From: Stemphylium vesicarium | Lineage: Eukaryota > Ascomycota > Dothideomycetes > Pleosporales > Pleosporaceae | Direction of reading: 5' to 3' | Assembly (NCBI GenBank): GCA_004380135.1 | Contig: QXCR01000045.1 | Span: 310,001-374,000 of the forward strand | DNA length: 64,000 bases | Notes under the pieces: generated by a model | What the model was told of the DNA's origin: nothing | The model's database searches: none | The model's input: only the letters and a program-made list of their open reading frames with translations | Made by a program: the position numbers and the translations under genes | Shown: piece after piece, positions 22,423 to 33,346 of the stretch | Layout: every line of letters starts with the position of its first letter | Position numbering within the stretch: position 1 is the first letter of the stretch

Positions 22423-25400
22423 AATGTAAAGTAAGATGTGAAGTAGGACGTTTTAAAGGTAGGTGAAGTTTATTAATGTGTGATGAAGTTTGGTTGATTG
22501 CTGTTGATGTCTGATGAAAGATGACTGCGACGAGAGGACCTTCACTCCTTCATAAACCCCTCTCCAACGTCGTTCCAACTTCCAGCTCTCAGGTCTGCGA
22601 TCGTGTGTGGCATGACCATTACGCAGACGATATGTAATCGTACCAATCAACGATGGCCTGGTGCTCCCCCGCATTCTGACAGTGCGCTTTGGACCCTGAA
22701 ACCCCGTAACAATGACATAGAGGGCAAGTGATAGGCGCTTAGTCGGTGTTGCTTTTGCTGATCAAAGCTAAAGGCCAGTCTGCAGCGAATGAGAGACTGC
22801 TGATTCATACGTACTGTATCTGTCTCGGGGATCCCAAACGTAGACTGCAGCCAGAACGTTCGCTGGCACGTGACATCGATCTATGCCAACAGTCGAGGTA
22901 TCGGAGACCCTGGGCAGGGTTCCAGAACGTGGATGACAGCTTCGAGTCCGCCTATGCCAAGGGGTGTGTGAACGCAACCGATATAGGATATCGATCGCAC
23001 TAGCTTTTGGAGGTAGATCGCGTGGTCGGGGATAGACCGACCGCTCTTTGCTGAACCTGTCGATCTTGGGGTGCTCTAACAGCGGCGTATTCGACGGTGC
23101 GTTTGAGCTGGAGGATCTACGCGCGTTCGCAATCAATCAAATTCGAGGAGTTGCCCGCCGAAATCCTTTGCAATTGAGAACGCTGTACTCCGCCGCTCTG
23201 TCGAAACCCCTCAGCTTCTATGATGCCCGGGCATCCTTCACAATCATGGCTCATGCAATGTCGACTCGTAGCACAATTGATGTCATGCCTCCCACATCCG
23301 TGCTCGTGTCACGTAGTTCCGGAACCTGCAGTTATTGTTATTCAGTTCGTGGTTCAGAAGCAGAACGACGACATCTCAACGAGGATGATGATGGTAGTGA
23401 CGTCAGTGGCTGACAAAGAGATGCGCGCTACCACATTCGTTAAGCGAGAAAGGGAAAATGTCTTTCGAGCTCGCACTGCAGAACAGTCTCTCCCTCACTT
23501 CTCAGCAAGGCCACTACGATGCAAGCTGCCGCAAATTTTTCCCGAGCTCGGCACGACTCTGACTTCAACCTCGTATAACTGTCATGTACGGCGGTTGCCG
23601 TTGTTTTAGAGTTTGAGGCTCCCCGCCGTTGGGTAGCAAGCTGTCATCCTCAGGAGACGGATTGGCAGGTACTGATGCAGATCTGTCGGGCTTGGAAGAG
23701 CCGGGCCGATGAGAAATCCCTCTCACTTCCCGTCGCACGTGTCGCGGCTCGCCCTCCCTCCCTCCCTCCTTCAATGCAACGTTCGACAGATCTCGCGCAA
23801 ACACTGTGCGTGTCATTCAAAGCACTGCCTCATCGCTTGTGCCGAATGAGGCCTACAGTGCGAGCTTCACCAACTACAAGCTCGCAGAGGCGCGAAAATC
23901 CAGCAAAGGTACGTGGCATCTTCGTCAACACTTCCATTCCCTTTCCCTGATGATACCAAAATTTCAAAGCATAGTTCATCTTAGTCCAAAGGACAATGAG
24001 GAACGAAACAGCATTGTCTTTCGCTCCTATCTGATCACAAACCTATTCACTGTTACATTTGCCATCTGCTATTGCAACATATTCTGACTCTGAATAGACT
24101 TTTGGCGAACAAGCCACACTGCGCAGGTCATTGCACAGCGGTAAGCGTTCGCCACAGGCGGCGCCTCATCGACTCGCGACAGGTCAAACTTCCGCACTGT
24201 GCATGGTGTCCCTTGAGTAGCCGCTGACGACTTTTCTGCCACTCAAGGCTCGTGAATTCTGGACCAGGTGAACTCGTAACACTGTAAATTATGCAGGTGC
24301 TGTCCAAGCCTGTCGTGAAGCGTTGCCAGTGTAGCCCTATCTGCTGCTGTATGCACACTCAACGCGCGGTACACTTTCCAAGATAGATGCAGCTGCTTGG
24401 AGATCCTATGCCGAGTACGACGGATGAGCCGGTTGAAGGGAGGGTCCAGCCGGTATCCCGTAAATCAAGTCGTGTCAATCAAAACTTAATATTGCGCGAT
24501 CGCTCTAATTTTGCCGCACGCCGCGCAATGGGCAGCCTGTCAATATCTTCGTTCAGGTGATTTGTGAGCATGTCCTCGGCAGGCTTGAGGTCTCGTTCTC
24601 GTTGATCACGAGGCTAGACGAGAAGTGCATCCACCGTGTGCACCCTCGGCTGCAGGAGTCCCTGGATTTGCACGTCTGCAGGTTTGACGGCGCTGTCGAG
24701 CCGCCCTCCGGCGACGCGGTTGGTGGTGGACTGCGACGATCGTTGCTCACGTCGCAATCCCGGCAGGCCCCCGGCTCTGCAATTCAGTTTAGATTCCCAC
24801 ATTTTCAAATCCGAGAGCGACATATGTATTTCGCCGACGCGGAGTCTTGTCCTCCCACTGTGAGTCGCGAGAATGGCAGGGTAACTCCTGAGCCGAGCGC
24901 ATTGTCTGTGACGTTAGCGCTTGAGTCGGAGAGTGATAAGAAGTGCGGCCGTCCCAAGCATGCCGCGCACACATTAATTTGGCCCATTGGTTTTGGAACC
25001 GCCGAAACGCCGTAACAAGTTTTTACTCGCGGAATCTGTGTGTGGGGCTCTCTCCTATGCGTTGGCACTCGAACTAAGCCACCAACCGGTCAGCACTCGA
25101 AGCCCTCGCCCACATATTCTCAGCTCCCTCGTTTTCTTCCCTCCTCGACACCACAACACCCACACGACGACTACAATCGCACTGCAAACAAGCAATCCCA
25201 GCTATTATTTTTGCGACGTTTGCCCAACTTCAACAACGACAACGACAACATTACAAGAGCCCTTGCTCAGGATGACAATTCGGAGCCCAGACGGAGCCCT
25301 ATCTAGGTACTTACTGCCCAACGGTTTCCCCCCAAATCGTCTTGCTTTGATTTACGCATTTCCTTCACAACTTACGACTATGACATCCTGTTTCGATAGC

Positions 25401-26276
25401 ATCATGTATTTCTTTCCTACCGTCTCTTGTTTTCTTTCTTCGCCGCCATTACAGCCCACAACGGATTCCAAAAAGGATGCCACAGGATGCCACCACATGT
25501 TTTACCATCCCGGTACAGGACAGTCACATGGCCACTTTTCTTCAGTTGCGCCAGGACCAGATGTTCCCATGAACAGTCTCACCAGGATCCGAAATACGTA
25601 GTACATTGCCCTTGCAGTGTTTGTAGAAACGACAATCACGAGGCCTCGATGCCCCCAATTCAGAGCTAAATGTAGAGCTCTCGAAACGGCGGTGAGGCCA
25701 CTGGAGTGGATCCTCGCTTGTCCTTGGCAACACATCCGAGCAAAATTCATTCACAACAACGACATGCAGCCCCGCATTGTGGCATGGATCACGTAGGCAA
25801 CCTTCAGCAATGTCGTCCAATTATGTTCTTGTTCGACTGCGCTGAACGACGCGCGACTGGTAATGTCATTGTACGCACGCCACCTAGACTCCTCTCCATG
25901 GAACAGGAACCACAATATCTGCCTCAGGAACACACCACACCACAGGAATAGCCGTATGGATGCGCCCGCATTCAGGATCTCGCCCCAGGTCTTACATCGA
26001 GCCTACCACGGCTATGGAACGGATTTGGAGTTGCTTTGGACGGACACGAAGTACGTACAGTGGGCTCAAGCTAGCCTATCCTCATCGACCCATTGATCTA
26101 AAACTAACTTGACTGGTGTGAAGGAGTTCATGGTGTTTTGGACTATCTGCTCTACTGGATCAAGGTCACTGCCCTCATTCCTGGATCTGGAACATTGCTA
26201 TCTTCTGCCTACCTTGGAACATCTCGCCTTTCGCTTCCCCAACAACTCAACATGGACACGACACCCTGCTCAACAC
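22423..26276. other. Gene-poor 3.9 kb region, right part probably the long leader of the C2H2 factor gene
   Basis: The left end is the promoter of the small leftward gene. From about 22750 to 25000 I find only short frames with no recognisable domains and no transposase or reverse transcriptase motif. From about 25080 the sequence becomes pyrimidine-rich and contains several short upstream ORFs and splice-like sites, as expected for a long 5' leader of the downstream transcription factor. One short frame (ATG at 25279) ends in AG followed by a GTACTT donor, and could be an alternative first exon. Confidence 0.45.
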
Positions 26277-28084
26277 ATGGCCGATGATGCTGACAATACT
26301 GGCTCCTCCGAGGTGCGTGCTAACTCCAACATCCCTACTACTGATTTTGACTGACTTGGTTCTCGTATAGGTTTCTCTCCGGCTACCAGGCATACTAACA
26401 TGGCGTTTTCCTTTGTCACGAGTTCTCCTTCTATTATTCAGGTTTGCCATGCGAGATTTGGTACTGACTCTGGTTTCCAGCGACTCTTTCTTCGATTCAC
26501 CACCGGAGCCAGCGTTCTACATCTCCAACATCACTGAGTGGAGAAAGGAGATTCCCGCACCAATTGTTTCCGCGCCGGACTTTCCTTTTTCTTCTGATTT
26601 CCAGGACATGCACACTTCAGAATTGTTCGAATTGAAGGACACAGTATCTGAGTGCAGCATGGACAGCGCATACCAGAGCCAGAGTGGCGCCAGCCGGCGT
26701 GGACCCAGGAAGCCAGAGATGACCCGTCAGGACAGCCGGAGCCAGATGAGTAGCCACTTCGTTGGCAGCGACATTTACTCACCAACAATGAGCTCCGACA
26801 ACTTCAGTGCCTTCCCAGACACTCTTGATATGAGCCAAATGCAACCTGCCACAACCGGATCATGGGAGCCCACGGATGGACCCCTCTCATATGCTAATTA
26901 CTCTACTGCTCAGGATTTCACCCACTACCCCACATCGAACATGACCAGATTCACACCCTCCACCATCAGCGACTCGCCACACTGGCCAACCGCCGATGCA
27001 CACTTCCAGACCAGCTCCTTCCCCTTCACATGGCCGACACAAACAAACGACGCCATGTTCAACACACCAGCTTCCCAACGAAACTGGCAGACAGCCTCCC
27101 TCGATGCCTCAGACCGTCCAGCTGCCCTCCGTCACACCTCTTCATACACCCTTGAGGAGGAGTCACGGCGAGCATCTGCACAGGATGCCAGCTTCGGCGC
27201 GTTCGTTGGCACACCAACCAGCACCACCAGTGTGCACTTCACTCAAGTCGAACTCAAGGACGACATCAAGCCGGCATCCGTGCCTCAGTCGCTCGACGGA
27301 CACGATGATACACTTTCTCAGTCCGAGGCTGCTGAGACCAAGCTCGAGGAGGAGCGCACCAAAGTCGCTCGCAGCCACCCTCTCTACCAGCAAACACCAG
27401 ACAAGGACGGCAAGTACCACTGCCCTGAGGAGGGCAAGACTGGCTGCAGCCACAAGCCCACAGCTCTCAAGTGCAACTACGAGTAAGTCATACTGCCACA
27501 AGCTCATCACACATACATCTAACCATCCATGTAGCAAGTACGTCGACTCCCACCTCAAGCCCTTCCGCTGCAACAAGAAGACCTGCGTCGGTGTGCAGTT
27601 CTCCTCGACTGCTTGCCTCCTTCGCCACGAGCGTGAGGCGCACGGCATGCACGGTCACGGTGCCCGACCTCACCTTTGCCACTTCAGGGAGTGTGAGCGA
27701 GCGGTACCTGGCCACGGCTTCCCCCGTCGCTACAACCTCTTCGACCACATGAAGAGGGTACATCAGTACGACGGACCTACCACAGAGCCTTCTCCCCCTG
27801 TGCAAGGCCAAGCTCCTCGCAAGTCTGCATCTCGCAAGCGCAAGGCGTCTGCTGAGGAGCCTGTTGAGAAGCGTGTCAAGGTAGTGAAGCTTACTGCCGA
27901 ACAACAACGCCAGCAGCGTGGGGATGCTCTCGCCAAGGAGTTTCTCACCAAGAAGCAGCATCTCATCGAGGTGTTGATGAACTTGAGCAACCCAAGCGAC
28001 CTTGGTGACGACATCCAGTTGACCAAGGAGGTTGTCGGCCTTCACGATATCTGTACTCAGTACCGAGATGTCTTCGGCGGCTGA
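26277..28084 (+). CDS. C2H2 zinc-finger transcription factor
   Basis: Proposed exons are 26277-26312, 26371-27482 and 27535-28084, giving 565 residues. The second intron (27483-27534, GTAAGT to ATGTAG) is certain because it restores CNYDKYVDSHLKPFRC across the junction. The first intron (26313-26370, GTGCGT to CGTATAG) is canonical, but the peptide encoded just after it is oddly hydrophobic. The true start could therefore be elsewhere, for example the in-frame ATG at 26449. Residues before 340 are Ser/Thr/Gln-rich, typical of an activation region. Residues about 358-470 hold three Cys/His fingers, with FRCNKKTC...RHEREAH and HLCHFREC...HMKRVH. A basic nuclear-localisation-like stretch (SASRKRKA) follows, then a helical C-terminus. 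DNA targets are unknown. Confidence 0.85.
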
Positions 28085-29408
28085 ATGAAGCACGTCTGGT
28101 AGACTCCGTCTGCCGTGACCCGACCAAGCAGGTTTGTCGTTGCGCAATGCCGGACCCCTACCCTTGTTATTTTCACCACACATACACATCGCGTTTTGCT
28201 TTTCTGCGTTCTCCGAAACCCGGATGGAATTCCCGCATGCCTAGCGGATGAGGACCATGACTTGCCACAAGTCTCGGATGGATGCCTTTAACCCTGGATG
28301 GATGGATTCCTCCACTGGATGCAAGCCACAGGATACATACCCAAAGGACATGTCCCAGCCGTGGACTGGAAAGCCGAAGGATCGCTGGTCAGCCCTTAAG
28401 GCGACAGCACAACCCCCATGAGGGGTAGATGGACTGCGGTCCCACTCATTGCATTATGGAAGCATGAGTCTTGGTTGATGTATCAGACGATTGATCTACT
28501 GTTAACGGAGGAGAGTGTAATCAAGGAGACGTTTGTATTTTCATTTTTCTGTTCATGGAGTCGGAGTTGGACATGGGCATGGAGGGTGACCAAATAGCGA
28601 GGTCTGTCTTGTATGGCCATCATTGCCCGCAGAGCGGAAGTTGGTGGCCCCCTCCCCTGAAATTACATAGCGTCTGTATTGATTGTTTTGTTTTCTTTAA
28701 TTATCATTCCATTCAGGGACAACACGTTTTCGCAGCACTATTGAAAGCACCATATAATTGCTTCCTTGGGCGGGAAGCGAGAAACCCCCTCCATCTCACC
28801 CATCGGCCCACTTCGGCCAAACCCTCCAGCACCGATCATCCCTCCCCTCGCCGTCCACCTCACCCTTGAAGTCCGACCGAGCAAAAGGCCGTAACCTTTT
28901 GCCGGTCTCACCTAGTACAGCAATTCATCACCGCCGTCTTACGTCATCAGCCCCGTGTTCCTCGATCTGCGCAGAGGGTGCCTTGCTCCTTGCATCGCAG
29001 TCATGGTCTTTGCGCTTTCGTCCGTATCGAGTCGGCATGTCCGGGCGGTACATATGCCGTGTGTCCAAACGTCCAAACCTTGGGATAAGCCGAGGCAGAA
29101 GCTAGGGGAGTGTACCAAGGTTTCCAACTTCGTTATCCCGCCCGTTTGTGCAATCGCGTGCGCATCCGCGTGTCGCACCCTGCATCTGCACCAGCGCTTG
29201 CACCTGCACCTGCACCAGCGAGCGGACAGAACCAAGACTAAAAAAGCACTGGGCTGGTTTCGGTGTTCCGTCCCTTTTGTTGCACAGAGCCGTCTAGCTA
29301 GCGGAGCTCCCACCTAGAATACATACTTTCGTAAGCCAAAAGGGTCCGGACTTGCGTGAACAGCAAGAAAGAAAAAAAAGTATTGTAAGCCGAGGTGGAA
29401 ATTCTATC
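28085..29408. other. Intergenic region between the C2H2 factor and the peroxidase
   Basis: It holds the 3' UTR of the zinc-finger gene and the promoter of the peroxidase gene. Short open frames on both strands overlap each other and show no domain. Near 28260-28325 the pentamer-like word GGATGGAT recurs several times. No gene is supported. Confidence 0.5.
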
Positions 29409-30522
29409 ATGGCATCATTGGGTAGGATTCCCGAGGGTGCCGGTGTGGTTCTATCACATGTTGCGAAGAATGGCAGTGGCGTCGGCGGCGGAGTGCGCTG
29501 CTCGCTGGGGGGATTAGGAATCGCAGGCGGGCGTGGAGGGGCGAGAAGCTTGAGCACAGCCCCGCGTTGTGTCGCGACGAATGTGACAACTTGTTCGCTG
29601 CGAGCAACCTCGACGTTTACCACCACCACTACATCTCTGTCTGCTATACACACGAACACACTTGCGCCCTCATACACGCTCGCGAATAAGTACAGAGGGA
29701 GCGATAAGAGAAGACAATACGCAACCATGGCTTCTGCGACTAGCTTCTACGAGTTCAAGCCCAAGGACAGTACGTTTTTCTCCTTTGCATCTATTTGATT
29801 CTTTTCCTCGGGCACAGCTTGGAGAGCAACGAGGCATCCCGCGTACCCGCGACGACATCTACAGCACCCAGCACCCAGCCTCCAACATCCTCCCTCCCCA
29901 TCCCATCACATCACACCACCCACCTACCAAACCCCCAAACTAACCCACCTTCCCCTCACAGAAAAAGGCCAACCCTTCGACCTCTCGTCCCTCCAAAACA
30001 AAGTCGTCCTCGTCGTCAACACGGCCTCGAAATGCGGCTTCACACCCCAATTTGAAGGCCTGGAGAAACTGTACAAGGAGCTCAAAGCCGCCCACCCCAA
30101 CGACTTCGAAATCCTGGGTTTCCCTTGCAACCAATTCGGCGGCCAGGACCCGGGCAGCAACGACCAGATCCAGGAGTTTTGCCAACTGAACTATGGTGTT
30201 AGTTTTCCTGTGTTGGGGAAGATTGATGTAAGTCCCTCTATCCCCTCCTCCCCCTCTCACACTTCTACTGCTTGGTTTGGTGTGACTTTGTGTGGCCTTG
30301 ACTGACTTTGTGGGATTTCTACAGGTCAACGGCAGCACCGCAGACCCGGCTTTCGAATGGCTCAAGAACGAGAAGCCTGGCCTCATGGGCCTGAAGCGCG
30401 TCAAGTGGAACTTTGAAAAGTTTCTCATCGGCCGCGATGGCAAGGTCAAGGGGAGGTGGGCGAGTACCAAGAAGCCTGAGGACCTCAAGGCGGATATTGA
30501 GAAGGAGTTGGGTGCGAAATAA
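29409..30522 (+). CDS. gpx3: Thiol-dependent glutathione peroxidase (Hyr1/Gpx3 type) with two in-frame starts
   Basis: The enzyme reduces hydroperoxides; in yeast Gpx3/Hyr1 it also senses peroxide for the Yap1 pathway. Exons are 29409-29769, 29962-30227 and 30325-30522, with introns of 192 nt and 97 nt. From the ATG at 29727 the product is 168 residues, the usual length. From the upstream in-frame ATG at 29409 it is 274 residues, with a 106-residue Ser/Thr/Arg-rich extension ending in KRRQYATM, which looks like a mitochondrial targeting sequence. In the short form the peroxidatic cysteine is Cys39 (NTASKCGFTP), not selenocysteine; LGFPCNQFGGQ and KWNFEKFLI supply the catalytic Gln, Asn and Trp, and Cys88 (QEFC) is the likely resolving cysteine. 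The gene is tail-to-tail with the PP2A activator gene, 253 bp apart. Confidence 0.95.
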
Positions 30523-30775
30523 AGGGAATGTGAAGCACATAAGGAGATGGGGGAGGTAAGGTAAATTTGATACCAAATGAGCATATGAAGGGCGAGGGAT
30601 GAATGGATGAATGGATGAATGCCATGTTCAAGTTATTGACAAAAATGTCGCTGCTATCGTACAAAAACGTGCAAGTCATGATTTGGATATGCCTTTCCAA
30701 GCGCCTTGACCTTGTTGTCCTGGTTGTTTCCATAACGCCCATTCCATGCTATACCATGCCATTTCCACGCACCGC

Positions 30776-32074
30776 TCAGTCAAAAGGCACTCTCCTCAAC
30801 CCCCTTGCACCTCCCTTCCTCGCCTCCCCTTCAGCCCCAACCGCAGCCGGCACTCTAATACCACAGCAATCGCCCCAACCCGCACTCGCATGCACATGCC
30901 TCTTGCCCATCTCATCATCAAACACCTTGACCTCGCCCCCCTCGGCCTCGTCCTCCTCCTTCTCGACGCCCGCCTCGTCCTCCGTACTCATACCCTCAAC
31001 CGCCTGCACCAAGCTCCCAAATAAAAAATGCTGCATAACCGGCAACTTCTCCAGAATTTCTTTGCGAAACATTTTCCGCATCCCCGCCTCAATCTTGGCC
31101 CAATTCCTGGCCGAGGAAATATCATCCAGCATAGGTGAATGCCAACGCAGACCCTCGACATTCTTAACACTATTGACAAACGCAATCTGGTCGAGGTAGA
31201 GATACTCGGCGCCCTCTTCCTCGAGCACGAGCGCATTGTGGATGGATTTGGGCGTGATGTAGGGGTGGTGCAGCAGCTGGGCTGCGCCGAAGAGGAAGGG
31301 CAGGAACTGGTAGTCGTCCAGGCCCCAGACGCCGTGCGAGCCTGCGGGCTCCAGGTAGTATGCTTCCTGTATGCGGCGCATGAGGTGTAGATATGCGGGC
31401 AGCACGACGAGGGCGAGCGCGGGAAACGTCTGCGGGGGCAGGAGGCCCAGCCGGTTGAGGCACAGCAGCCAGAGGAAGAAGTTGAGTTCGTGGCCCGACC
31501 CGTAGTCTATGCGTCGTTTATTGCCAAAGGAGTTGTGCAGGTATGTTGCGACCTCGTCGATTTGCGAAGCTGAGGAAAGGCCCAGGTCGGCGTGCCATGC
31601 TGGTAGTGCCGTCTCGATCGAGTCGAGGAAGTGTCTGAAGACGGGGTTGCCGAACCGCGAACCTGTGTCTTCGGGCGGACATCTTTCTAGGATTGCCTCT
31701 GCTGATTGTAGTATGTCTACCACTTTTTGCACTGTGGGTGTGACTTCGGTGGCCGGCTTTATGCTCGATACGCTCCTGTCTCGCACTGAATCTGCGATCC
31801 CGTATATAAACGCTTCGACTAACGTGCACGTCGAGCTTTGCAGGAACAATGTGTGGTCTTCTGGACTCAGTATCCGCCGAGATGGTCGCTGGTACGTATG
31901 TTGCTGTTCCTGGGATAGATTGGGTGGCGCGGGGAGTGAGGGCGTGGGCGGGGGAGGGGCAGAGGGCGCTTCTTGTTGCGCGGTGGGGGCGCGTTTGCGG
32001 GGGATGAGTTTGGGGAGTTTGGCGCTGAGGTCGGGCGGGGCGGAAGGAGAGGGTACGGGGTCTGTCTGCGTCAT
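30776..32074 (-). CDS. rrd: PTPA/Rrd-type activator of protein phosphatase 2A (peptidyl-prolyl isomerase)
   Basis: This single-exon gene encodes 432 residues of the PTPA family, which binds PP2A-like catalytic subunits with ATP, has prolyl isomerase activity and is needed for active phosphatase. The first 65 residues are Pro-rich. The all-helical PTPA fold follows from about residue 70, with the conserved DYGSGHELNFFLWL, DDYQFLPFLFGAAQL and VMQHFLFGSL motifs. An acidic Glu/Asp stretch (EDEAGVEKEEDEAEGGE) precedes a C-terminal GWGDCCGIRVPAAVGA segment. Fungi have two paralogues, RRD1 and RRD2. I cannot decide which without a tree. The start is the first ATG of the frame. Confidence 0.9.
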   Translation of the reverse strand: MTQTDPVPSPSAPPDLSAKLPKLIPRKRAPTAQQEAPSAPPPPTPSLPAPPNLSQEQQHTYQRPSRRILSPEDHTLFLQSSTCTLVEAFIYGIADSVRDRSVSSIKPATEVTPTVQKVVDILQSAEAILERCPPEDTGSRFGNPVFRHFLDSIETALPAWHADLGLSSASQIDEVATYLHNSFGNKRRIDYGSGHELNFFLWLLCLNRLGLLPPQTFPALALVVLPAYLHLMRRIQEAYYLEPAGSHGVWGLDDYQFLPFLFGAAQLLHHPYITPKSIHNALVLEEEGAEYLYLDQIAFVNSVKNVEGLRWHSPMLDDISSARNWAKIEAGMRKMFRKEILEKLPVMQHFLFGSLVQAVEGMSTEDEAGVEKEEDEAEGGEVKVFDDEMGKRHVHASAGWGDCCGIRVPAAVGAEGEARKGGARGLRRVPFD

Positions 32075-33346
32075 GATGTTTGGGTTTGTGTAATGGACGT
32101 GTTTTTTTGGTGGTTGTTGGGGGTTAGGTTGGGGTTGGAGGCGTTTAAGATCGGAGATGGGGATGCTGCAGGTTGCTGCATGCTACTACTGCAGGTGGGG
32201 ACTGTTTAGAGGGGAGGGCGAAACGGCCCGCGTTGGGGCCGCGAAGAACGTCATTTGTGCCTTTTGCTTTCACGGCGAATTTGAGCGTGTTGCACAGTTT
32301 GGAAGGGCTCTGAAGGGGTTTTTTGACCGCGCCATCTGTTGTACTACTCATGCATCAGAAGATTCAAGTACAATGATGTCAGTGTGTTCCAATACCATGT
32401 ATCCTTCGTATCAATCTGACGAGTGAGTACTATGACATCGTTATACCTAGCTAGATACCGGTATTCCGTATGTCTTAGCTGTATACATATATGAAAGACA
32501 TATTTTCGTGAGAAAAGGTTCGTGTTAAACCAGAAAATAGCATTCATTCTTCCTGGGTGTGAGAGAAGTGGACTCCCCACTTCAGCTTTCCTTTCCTTTC
32601 CCTTCCTGTCTAACGGCAATATCTCAACTTGCCACTCATCCATCCATCTGTCTATCCATCTCCATCTCCATATCTTCTACAACTACTCGACAACAACAGC
32701 AACCGTTGTTGTCCCATTTCTCAGCAGAACAATCCCTACGTACCACTCTGCATCTCAGCCAACTCACTCTTCTCTTTCCAAGTACTGAAAGAGAAACAAG
32801 ACCTACCACCCAACTATCATCATCACACGTAAAAAGGGAAGAAAAATAGCCCCAGGCCAGTATTTAAACCACAAACGACCCAAATAATACATTCTCTACA
32901 AAACACACAGCGGAACTTTGCCGCGAATCGATGATTGACAACGCCGATGAACGCCCATTCTATGATAACGATGCTGATGATGCCATATGACAGGCGGTAA
33001 ACAACTGATGCTCCCATGCCATTGCCTCCCCATTGCCTGAAGTGCCCAAAGATGAAGTAGTCTATCGAGCGCACACATGTCCCCCAAATGCTGCGAAGAT
33101 CCTTGCCAGAAAAGATGTGCCACCCCAGTAGTATGACAACAGCCTTTATGTGCATATCGCCGTGTACACAAGACTCAAGCCCAAAGTATAAAGGTGTGAA
33201 GAAGAATTGAAGATGAAGAGAAGAAGCGGAAGGTGGAAAAAAGGGCACTACAAGATCTATCGCACAACTCTTTCTTGAACAATTGCTGCAGAAGGAGAAA
33301 AGAAAGGACCTTCTGCCGGCACCGTAGTTGTAGTAACAGACAACTC
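32075..33346. other. Intergenic region between the PP2A activator and the transporter
   Basis: It contains the leftward promoter of the PP2A activator gene and the 3' UTR of the transporter gene. A pyrimidine-rich block lies near 32575-32800. No supported gene was found. Confidence 0.5.

Noticed and set aside
22746..24090. Suspected transposon remnant upstream of the C2H2 factor
   Set aside because: I found no reverse transcriptase, transposase or integrase motif, and no terminal repeat could be recognised by eye.
27163..28189. Long minus-strand frames opposite the C2H2 factor exons
   Set aside because: They are mirror frames of conserved zinc-finger coding sequence and have no independent support.
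30746..31390. Plus-strand frames within the PP2A activator gene
   Set aside because: They are antisense to a clear PTPA-family protein and have no domains of their own.
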